A DNA stretch of 64,000 nucleotides, taken from Blastocatellia bacterium. Lineage in GTDB: Bacteria; Acidobacteriota; Blastocatellia; Chloracidobacteriales; JADJPF01. How positions within the stretch are numbered: the stretch's first letter is position 1; the number at the start of each line of letters is the position of its first letter. Of the stretch, positions 25,573 through 32,713 are shown in pieces. The notes beneath the pieces are model-generated. The model was not told the DNA's origin and made no database searches. It saw only the letters and a list, made by a program, of their open reading frames with translations. The stretch covers positions 152,722 to 216,721 of the forward strand of contig JANWYG010000008.1 in assembly GCA_025057015.1 (NCBI GenBank), given 5' to 3'. Position numbers and translations under genes: made by a program.

Positions 25573-28500
25573 TGTGGCAGATAGCAACTATTGTCGTAAT
25601 GCTGCTTCTGATGATAGGCCTTAGACTGCTAGGTATTAGCTCATTTTCTGGCGAGCTTCGACCTGAAAGCACCGTAGCAGCAGGCTTTCTGTTAGTTTGC
25701 GGCTTTACTATGGGTGAGCTGTTTAGGAGGCTGGGACTACCTGCGCTGCTAGGTTATATAGCTCTTGGAATCTTGTTCGGACCTAGCTTAGTCCCTTTGG
25801 CCTTTGGTTCGGAAGTGACGCTATTTAGCAGCGAAGTAATCCAGGATCTGTCATTAATAAGCGTGCCTACGATTGGAGTAATAGGAATCATAGGAGGTGG
25901 TGAGCTTAAAATAGCAGATGTAAAAAATAATTTGAAATATATCCTTGCAATAGTTGCAGCTATTTTTGTAGCTACTACTATAGCTATAGTTGGACTTATA
26001 CTGTGTATGTCACATTTGTTTATTAATAACATAAGTTTCCTAATAAATGTATCATTTCAAGAGAAGTTAGCAGCAGCATTAATATTTGGAATACTTGCCG
26101 TAGGAATGAGTCCTTCCGCTACGATAGCTGTCATACAAGATCTACGTGCAAAAGGTAGTCTGACTTCGCTCGTACTGGGCATAGTTGTAGTACTTGATAT
26201 GTTGTTAGTGGCAAGTTTTTTGCTCAGCCTTGCGATAGCTAGGCTGCTGGTCAATGCGCAATTGGAGCTTAATTCGATAATGGAAGTACTGCCCAAGATA
26301 GGTTCTGAGTTTGGTTGGGCTATATTGATAGGTGTAGCTACTGCTTTTACGTTTGTAATATATTTACGCTATATTCATCGAGAAAAGTTACTTTTTACAC
26401 TTCTGATAATTTTTGGAGCATCCTATGCTTGTTCTTTGCTACATGCAGAAACGCTGCTTGCCTTTCTAATAGCTGGTTTTTGTGTGCAAAACTTTTCACG
26501 CCATGGCAGTAACTTAATACATACTTTAGAGACCATAAGTCTTCCGGTATTTGTTTTGTATTTTTCCATACAAGCTATGAGTCTAGATCTAAGCGTTTTA
26601 CCTAGGTATCTAACTCTGACTCTAGCTATTATAGCTACTAGAATAATTGTGTTTACCGCTGCTATTTGGCTTGCTGCTAAGTGGGTGGGCCTGTCTGAGG
26701 CTATTAGCAAGAACATATGGATGTGTTTTTATTCTCAGGGAGGGGTTGATTTAGTATTGGCGGCGATGGTGCCTCCGGTGATACCTACTTGGGGAACAGA
26801 GCTGCAGATAGTGACCATAGCGACGGTGATAGTGTACATAGTGATGGGGCCACCTTTGCTTAAGTTAGCGCTTGATCGAGCCAGTGAAACAGAGCAGGCA
26901 CGCCAGAAAGCGAGGGAAGAAACGGCGGCGTTAGATCAGGCCTTCAGTAGGCAGCGGCCGGTGGTTACTGCAAGTCAGCCGTTTTATGTACCTACGTGTA
27001 GTGATGCTGAACTTAGCGAGAGACTTTCACAGCTACGAAGGCTTTTCGTCGACTTATATCAAGAGTATCTCGTTCAACCTTCACAAGCCTACAATGATAA
27101 ATTGAGCAACCTTGTACACAAGCTTGATGAGGCGTCTAAGAACGTGTTTGTAAGGTTACAAGAGTTACTAGCTAAGCAAGATCGGATAGAAAGTGAGCTA
27201 GAGCGGCTCAAAGTAGAGTGGCGGCTTAGTATACAACCTGAGGTTAACCAGTTAGGGCTTGTACCTGCTTTGCCGGTCTCTCTAGCCATGATAAAAAAGA
27301 TCCTTGCACAAGTGCATAGTGCCGTACAGTTTGACTTAGTGATTAAAGTCAAACTCGAGGAGGAACTCTTTAGGCGGGGGCCGGACGATCGACTGCTAAG
27401 GCGTTTTCTTAAAGGGCTTCGTAGATTACGACAGGCTTGCCTAGGTACTAGCAGCCGTAGCGTCTATCTAGGAAAGCTGTGGTGTTACTATGTAGAGCTT
27501 TCGCTTGCAAGGTACCTTGCCAGCGCTGCGGCGACGACTTCGAGGCAGAACATACTGTTTTGGTATAACCTAGGGCTGCATATAAGGAAGGTGGATAGAG
27601 GGCTGGATGAGCTTGTTAAATTAGCTGGAGAGAATCCTAGTCTGTTGGCAGAAGCAGTTCAGAAGCAAGCCAAAGACAATGAAGCTAGGTTACGACAGAT
27701 ACGTGAGCAACTTGCTTTGGCTACAAGTTCGAGACTGGAAAAGTACTCTTGGGGGCTGCACCAGGTATTTAAAGAGTTCATTCAAGGTGTAAGCAAGTGT
27801 GGTACTTTGGAACTTCCCTCGTTTAACTATCGCCCTTCTACTAGGATTGACGCTGCTCGTCGTGCTGAAGAGCACCTTCGTACGATTCTGTCAAGAGAGG
27901 AAAAGATAGTCACGGGTTATCGCGGTTGGTTGTATTTAGACCAGCAACTAGCCTTGTTCAATAGTAAGTATAGGGAGTATCAGAACAAGGTTTTAAGGCT
28001 GCTAGAAGAGAATTTAGGGGATTGTGGAAACGATTTTGAACTGCTTGCAAGACAGCTAACTACAGCCTCACAAAAGTGTCTACCTTCTGAGGAGTTTCGA
28101 ACTCACTGGATAGAGTCTCTAGTTGAGTCCATAAAGCCAACGCTTGAGCTTACCCGCAAGAGGATTGAACAGGGAACAGTGCTTTTTAGGGAGAGTGCTA
28201 CGAGGGAGCTATTTGAGCTACTTGCAGGTATAGTCGACCGGTTTTCAGAGAGTCTGACGGTGACGCTGCAAGATCCGGACGTAGAGCCGCCTAACAACAG
28301 CAGCATTGAGACATTGAATCTACCTATAAGACGATGGTTTGAGACGAAGCTAGTGCGTGATATAGCCATCAGGCTTGCGGAGTTTTCTGAGCGTACTGAA
28401 GTGCTTTTGCAACGTGCTTCGGTGGATTTAAATCGCGTGCAAAGCATCCTAGACTTCAATCTGATAGTGCTTGAACGCGAAGCAGATGAACTTGCTCTGC

Positions 28501-29927
28501 TTGAAAAGCAGATGCTAAATGCGCTTCGTCGGGCGGCGAAGATAGCCGAGCAGTCGGCTGAGCACATAAAGTCGCAGACTAGCGAATTGAGCCGCTGGAT
28601 GCGCAAAGAAATGGCCCAGATATTGAGTCGTGCCAGTTATCCGTTTGAAGCACATAAAATACAGGAAGTACAGCGCGAGTTTCCTGCTAGGGCAGAGCGC
28701 GTGCAGGAGGTTGCAAAAGCAACTCTTTCTCTCTACCGTCAGTATTTCCCGCTTGTAGCCGAGTTTGTAGAAACCGCTCGTCGAAAGGTAACTGATAGTC
28801 AGCCCTGCATGCGCCGGGACGAGTTCCTGAGCAAGGCCAGGGACTTGCATTTACTGCCGCGAACATATAGAAGGCTTTTTCTACCTTTGCCCTTGGACAT
28901 AGCAGATTTTTACGTGCAGCGTCCTGCTATAGAAGCTGAGCTTGCTGCTGCGATCAACGGTTGGGCAGCAGGTCAAGCTGTCTCGATTCTGGTCTATGGT
29001 GAGCGCGGTACAGGCAAACGTACTGTAGTTCAGCACTTGTTACATCAAAACCAGCAGGTTTTGCAGATAGGAAGTCACCTTGAAGAGTGTACTCTTAGGC
29101 TAGATGATTTGACTTGTAGCGAGGAAGATGTCTGTAGACAGATGGCAGCATTGAGGGGTGAAGGGCTGGTAGGCAGTTTTGAGGCGTTTACTTCGCTTGT
29201 ACGTGCTGATGAATCTAAGCGCGTCTACGTGGTAGAAAATGCAGAAAAGCTGTATGAACGCTCAGAACGAGGGATGAAGCTTTGCAAAGCATTCTTGAAG
29301 ATGGTTTCGGCTACGTCTAATCGCGTCTTGTGGATAGTCTTGCTGCGCAGGCCAGCGGTAACATTGTTACAGAGCAGTTTGTGCCTGTATGATTATTTCA
29401 CCCATAAAGTGGAGGTAGAGGCTTTTGATTTCGAGGCCTTGGTACAGCTTATTCAAAAACGGCATAGTGTAAGCGGCTTTGAGCTTGAGTATAGTTTGCC
29501 TAGGGTACAGAGGTGGATTGGGAAAGCAGAGCAGCCGCAGCAACTTTTCTTCGAGAGGCTCTATCAGGTGAGCAAAGGTATACCCTTGTTGGCTATGATC
29601 TACTGGTTGAATTCTATTCATACTGTGTCAGAAGACGAGATGTTGCTTAGGGTCGAACTGCCACCTGAGGAGCCGTTGGTGCTTATCGACGATTTGAGTC
29701 TGAACAAACGTCTATTGCTTTCTTACTTGCTTCAGCATAGTTCTCTCACTGCTCCGCAAGCAGCGCGACTGCTCGGATGGAACAGCGAGCAGGTGGAGAC
29801 CGAAGTTGAACACCTTATGCGGCTGGGTCTAGTCGAAAGAATCAGTGCTACGATGAATAGCTATAGGGTTAGAGCGTTCTTTGAGCCTCTGTTAGCTATG
29901 GAGCTACGTAGGCAGAATTTTTGTTGA
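25572..29927 (+). CDS. giant fusion: Kef-like antiporter domain, long helical region, P-loop ATPase, winged helix
   Basis: 1451 residues. Residues about 1-432 hold ~12 membrane helices of a CPA-type exchanger; here the expected acid is kept (D209 in V-V-V-L-D-M) and the A-V-G-M-S-P-S-A-T-I-A loop is at 176-186. Residues about 440-1110 are charged and mostly helical, with likely coiled coils. From about 1120 a AAA/STAND-like NTPase follows: P-loop G-E-R-G-T-G-K-R-T at 1143-1151 (Arg where S/T is usual, Thr next), a degenerate Walker B V-Y-V-V-E-N-A-E (1218-1225). A winged-helix-like end lies near 1395-1435. Fusion of an exchanger with such an ATPase is not an architecture I know a name for. 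It is between an exchanger-like gene and an MscS-like gene, all in one operon. Confidence 0.85.
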   Translation: MWQIATIVVMLLLMIGLRLLGISSFSGELRPESTVAAGFLLVCGFTMGELFRRLGLPALLGYIALGILFGPSLVPLAFGSEVTLFSSEVIQDLSLISVPTIGVIGIIGGGELKIADVKNNLKYILAIVAAIFVATTIAIVGLILCMSHLFINNISFLINVSFQEKLAAALIFGILAVGMSPSATIAVIQDLRAKGSLTSLVLGIVVVLDMLLVASFLLSLAIARLLVNAQLELNSIMEVLPKIGSEFGWAILIGVATAFTFVIYLRYIHREKLLFTLLIIFGASYACSLLHAETLLAFLIAGFCVQNFSRHGSNLIHTLETISLPVFVLYFSIQAMSLDLSVLPRYLTLTLAIIATRIIVFTAAIWLAAKWVGLSEAISKNIWMCFYSQGGVDLVLAAMVPPVIPTWGTELQIVTIATVIVYIVMGPPLLKLALDRASETEQARQKAREETAALDQAFSRQRPVVTASQPFYVPTCSDAELSERLSQLRRLFVDLYQEYLVQPSQAYNDKLSNLVHKLDEASKNVFVRLQELLAKQDRIESELERLKVEWRLSIQPEVNQLGLVPALPVSLAMIKKILAQVHSAVQFDLVIKVKLEEELFRRGPDDRLLRRFLKGLRRLRQACLGTSSRSVYLGKLWCYYVELSLARYLASAAATTSRQNILFWYNLGLHIRKVDRGLDELVKLAGENPSLLAEAVQKQAKDNEARLRQIREQLALATSSRLEKYSWGLHQVFKEFIQGVSKCGTLELPSFNYRPSTRIDAARRAEEHLRTILSREEKIVTGYRGWLYLDQQLALFNSKYREYQNKVLRLLEENLGDCGNDFELLARQLTTASQKCLPSEEFRTHWIESLVESIKPTLELTRKRIEQGTVLFRESATRELFELLAGIVDRFSESLTVTLQDPDVEPPNNSSIETLNLPIRRWFETKLVRDIAIRLAEFSERTEVLLQRASVDLNRVQSILDFNLIVLEREADELALLEKQMLNALRRAAKIAEQSAEHIKSQTSELSRWMRKEMAQILSRASYPFEAHKIQEVQREFPARAERVQEVAKATLSLYRQYFPLVAEFVETARRKVTDSQPCMRRDEFLSKARDLHLLPRTYRRLFLPLPLDIADFYVQRPAIEAELAAAINGWAAGQAVSILVYGERGTGKRTVVQHLLHQNQQVLQIGSHLEECTLRLDDLTCSEEDVCRQMAALRGEGLVGSFEAFTSLVRADESKRVYVVENAEKLYERSERGMKLCKAFLKMVSATSNRVLWIVLLRRPAVTLLQSSLCLYDYFTHKVEVEAFDFEALVQLIQKRHSVSGFELEYSLPRVQRWIGKAEQPQQLFFERLYQVSKGIPLLAMIYWLNSIHTVSEDEMLLRVELPPEEPLVLIDDLSLNKRLLLSYLLQHSSLTAPQAARLLGWNSEQVETEVEHLMRLGLVERISATMNSYRVRAFFEPLLAMELRRQNFC

Positions 29928-29931
29928 GACT

Positions 29932-30621
29932 ATGCTGTTTGTGTTTCTATCTTTCTTGCTGATAGTCACTACTGGTTTAACTTCCAGATTATCTCGGCTT
30001 CGGTTGACAAATCGTTTCAGAGGATGGTTGCTGTTAATTCAAGTGCTTGTCTGGTTGGTGTTTATAACTAGTGTGGGGTTTGCTCTGGCTGACATGCTAG
30101 ACAGACGGAAATACTTCTTCTTGGTAGCTGTATTAGCAGCGGTTGCAGGAGCAGGCTTTCCATTATTGCGGAGCATACTGGCTGGTATATCAATAGCTTG
30201 GGAAAATAGCTTGAAGTTTGGGGATTACGTCTCGATAGGCTCTTACAGTGGTTACGTGCAGGGATTTGGATTGCGTAGCGTGAGGCTAGAGACGAAAGAT
30301 TCTGTCCTGATTGACATACCTAACTACGAGTTTGTTGGTAAGCCATTTACTGTGCTGTGCACATCTAGCGCATATCCTTGTGAGTTAGAGCTAACCTTGC
30401 CTTCACTTGCAATCTCAGAAGAGGTGTTGGATAAGCTCAGTTTTATAGCACAGCTTAATCCGTATGCTGCTCCTTCAGCTAGGGCAGAAGTATTTTTGAT
30501 AGACTCTTCAAAAAACTCTTGTCGGATACTTCTAAGAGGATATGTGTTGAATCCTTGTTATAGTGCGCACTACCGCAGTGAGGTAATCAAACGTGTGTAT
30601 CTAGAGCTGCATGACCGATAG
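29932..30621 (+). CDS. small MscS-like mechanosensitive channel family protein
   Basis: 229 residues. Three hydrophobic segments (about 1-20, 27-52, 58-82) are followed by an MscS pore/beta region: G-I-S-I-A-W-E-N-S-L-K-F-G-D-Y-V-S-I-G near 85-105 and the D-I-P-N-Y-E-F motif near 128. It is shorter than E. coli MscS (286). The family forms heptameric tension-gated channels. It starts four bases after the stop of the fusion gene, which points to one mRNA and a shared function. A hairpin of 7 bp overlaps its stop codon (30615-30633). Confidence 0.82.
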   Translation: MLFVFLSFLLIVTTGLTSRLSRLRLTNRFRGWLLLIQVLVWLVFITSVGFALADMLDRRKYFFLVAVLAAVAGAGFPLLRSILAGISIAWENSLKFGDYVSIGSYSGYVQGFGLRSVRLETKDSVLIDIPNYEFVGKPFTVLCTSSAYPCELELTLPSLAISEEVLDKLSFIAQLNPYAAPSARAEVFLIDSSKNSCRILLRGYVLNPCYSAHYRSEVIKRVYLELHDR

Positions 30622-30687
30622 TTTTTCTGTCGGAGTTTATGAACTTAAGCTATTTCGGAGCGTTTATTTATCTTGTTGAGCGGTACT

Positions 30688-30726
30688 CTCTAGGGGTTTG
30701 ACAACCTTTAGAGGGCTCGCTAAAGT
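30688..30726 (+). promoter_or_regulatory. htrA promoter with palindrome over the -35 element
   Basis: A perfect TTGACA (30698-30703) is followed 17 bp later by TAAAGT (30721-30726). The -35 hexamer sits at the centre of an interrupted palindrome, 30688-30713: half-site CTCTAGGGGTT, four-base centre, and the inverse of CTCTAAAGGTT (9 of 11 match). This suggests control by a dimeric regulator, or a leader hairpin if transcription starts further upstream. Confidence 0.6.
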
Positions 30727-30758
30727 CTTAATAGAAAAAATGATCGAGGGGTTTGGTC

Positions 30759-32246
30759 ATGATAAACAGAACCAAAAGGGCATTTTGGGCAGCGTTTGCT
30801 TCTGTGGCTGCTCTGGCGCTCGTCTTCTCGGTGTCTTTTTCTGCTACCAGAGGCAAGATCAAAGCAGCGGAAAATGCTGTTAGGCCAGTGGCCGATCTCA
30901 TAGCGAAGAATTCTCCGATAGCCGAGCAAGTTGTTTCTCCGACGGAGCTTTCCTCTACTTTTCGCAAGGTAGCTAAGGCTGTTGGGCCGGCTGTAGTAAA
31001 TATCAGGACTGTAGAGAAAGTGAATGCCACGATAGATATTTTCCCGTCTTTTCCTGGCTGGCCTTCACCGCATTCTTTTAATCAGCGTGGTAATGGTAGT
31101 GGAGTGATAGTCACCGAAGATGGTTATATTTTGACTAACAATCATGTTGTTGGTAAGGCTGATGCTATAGAAGTTAAGCTTGCTGACGGAAGTAAGTACA
31201 AAGGGAGACTGATAGGAAGCGATCCTCAGACGGACATTGCCGTAATCAAGATAGATGTAGAAGAAGGTAAGCGCCTGCCTAAGGCCGTGCTGGGTGATTC
31301 TGATGCTATAGAGCAAGGAGATTGGGTGATAGCTATAGGGTCGCCTTTTGGGCTTGAGCAGACTATTACTGCTGGCATAGTAAGTGCCAAAGGGCGTAGG
31401 GTAGGTGCAAGCCAGTACAATAATTTCATACAGACCGACGCTTCTATTAATCCTGGTAACTCTGGCGGCCCGCTGGTGAACATGAAGGGTGAAGTCATAG
31501 GCATCAATACCATGATTTTTTCAGAAACAGGTGCTAATCAGGGAATAGGATTTGCCGTACCGTCGAGGCTTGCAAACAGTATATACAAGCAGATAGTCAG
31601 TAAAGGTAAGGTAGTACGTGGCTATCTAGGAGTCATTATAGAAGATCTCACACCGGAGATGGCCAAAGGACTGGGTCTTAAGTCTACTGCCGGTGCCCTT
31701 ATAAACGACGTGCAGCCTTCTAGTCCTGCTGCTACTGCAAATCTCCAGCCTGGAGACGTCATAGTTGGTTTCGATGGTAAAGAGATACGCAGCGGATATG
31801 ATCTAACCAGTATAGTTGCGGAAACTCCAGTAGGTAAGAACGTAGAAGTTAAGTATGAGAGAGCTGGCAAGATCGAGACTGCTAGTGTTGTTGTGGCTCA
31901 GAGGCCGGACGATAGCTCTGTTGGCAGATTTAACCGAGCAGGTTTTCCGGATAGCGGCGAAGAAAGTGTGAGCAAATTAGGATTTTTTGCGTCTGATCTA
32001 AGTGCAGAGCAAGCAGCAAATCTCAGGATAAAGAGTGGGGTGTTTGTGGAGAGAGTTGAGCCAGGTAGTCCTGCTTATGAGGCTGGCCTGCGCCCCGCAG
32101 ATGTAATCCACAGGATCAACCGTACTGAGATTAGATCAGTAGCGGATTTAGCGGATGCGGTTAAATCGCTTAAGAAGGGTGATACCGTGATACTGCAGGT
32201 CGAAAGTCGCGGTCAGCTACGATTCCTGACGATTACTGTCGAATGA
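30759..32246 (+). CDS. htrA: HtrA/DegP-type periplasmic serine protease with two PDZ domains
   Basis: 495 residues from the ATG at 30759 (GAGGGG seven bases upstream). An N-terminal membrane or signal helix (about 8-30), a trypsin-like domain with the triad H129 (T-N-N-H-V), D159 (T-D-I-A-V) and S235 (N-P-G-N-S-G-G-P-L), then two PDZ domains (about 290-375 and 405-490). The family degrades or refolds damaged envelope proteins. It is followed after a hairpin by a peptidoglycan-binding gene and an M16 peptidase gene, an envelope-related group. Confidence 0.93.
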   Translation: MINRTKRAFWAAFASVAALALVFSVSFSATRGKIKAAENAVRPVADLIAKNSPIAEQVVSPTELSSTFRKVAKAVGPAVVNIRTVEKVNATIDIFPSFPGWPSPHSFNQRGNGSGVIVTEDGYILTNNHVVGKADAIEVKLADGSKYKGRLIGSDPQTDIAVIKIDVEEGKRLPKAVLGDSDAIEQGDWVIAIGSPFGLEQTITAGIVSAKGRRVGASQYNNFIQTDASINPGNSGGPLVNMKGEVIGINTMIFSETGANQGIGFAVPSRLANSIYKQIVSKGKVVRGYLGVIIEDLTPEMAKGLGLKSTAGALINDVQPSSPAATANLQPGDVIVGFDGKEIRSGYDLTSIVAETPVGKNVEVKYERAGKIETASVVVAQRPDDSSVGRFNRAGFPDSGEESVSKLGFFASDLSAEQAANLRIKSGVFVERVEPGSPAYEAGLRPADVIHRINRTEIRSVADLADAVKSLKKGDTVILQVESRGQLRFLTITVE

Positions 32247-32272
32247 GCTTTGCTTTTGCCCTGTTATTACGC

Positions 32273-32296
32273 AAGACCGGCCGTTGGGCTGGTCTT
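32273..32296 (+). terminator. hairpin after htrA
   Basis: A 10-bp stem with one G-T pair (AAGACCGGCC / GGCTGGTCTT) and a four-base loop lies 26 bases past the htrA stop codon. The bases after it (TGACTTT) form only a weak T-rich tail, so it may be partial. Confidence 0.5.
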
Positions 32297-32319
32297 TGAC
32301 TTTAAGATATGGAGGGTTT

Positions 32320-32664
32320 ATGAGCCAAATACTAAAGTCTATTCTTGCAACTGTTGCAATTTTGATTTCTCTCTGTTCAGTTGGACAGACTATGACTTTT
32401 GCTCAATCAACTGAAGAAAAGACTAGGGCTGTTCGGGTGGAGTATCAGCCAGAGACAATACAGAAAGCCCAGCAGGCGCTTAAGGACAAAGGGTTCTATA
32501 AGGGTCAGGTTACTGGTAAGATGGACGCTGCTACAAGAGAGGCAATCAAGTCGTTTCAGCAGCAGCAAGGCCTCAAACCCACTGGACGTCTGAACAAGGA
32601 CACCAGGCAAGCTCTTGGTATCGAGCTTGTAGCAACTCAGCCTGCTAAGAAGACTAGCAAATAG
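32320..32664 (+). CDS. secreted peptidoglycan-binding domain protein
   Basis: 114 residues from the ATG at 32320, with GGAGG directly upstream (four-base spacing). A signal peptide occupies about 1-26. A PG_binding_1 domain follows (about 42-102), with the pattern of three helices and Y-K-G-Q-V-T-G-K-M-D-A-A-T-R-E-A-I-K-S-F-Q. No catalytic domain is attached. It should bind cell-wall peptidoglycan in the periplasm. Confidence 0.85.
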   Translation: MSQILKSILATVAILISLCSVGQTMTFAQSTEEKTRAVRVEYQPETIQKAQQALKDKGFYKGQVTGKMDAATREAIKSFQQQQGLKPTGRLNKDTRQALGIELVATQPAKKTSK

Positions 32665-32680
32665 CCCAAGTCGTGGACGG

Positions 32681-32702
32681 CGAAGGGGGATTCTACCCTT
32701 CG
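32681..32702 (+). terminator. hairpin before the M16 peptidase gene
   Basis: A 7-bp perfect stem (CGAAGGG / CCCTTCG) with an 8-base loop ends 11 bases before the M16 start codon. There is no T-tract and no Shine-Dalgarno sequence between it and the ATG. It may modulate translation rather than end transcription. Confidence 0.35.
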
Positions 32703-32713
32703 TCTTGTGAACT

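Noticed and set aside
28103-28850. Minus-strand frames of 111-167 codons inside the fusion gene
   Set aside because: Ser/Arg-rich compositions typical of antisense shadows; the plus-strand frame is continuous over 1451 codons.
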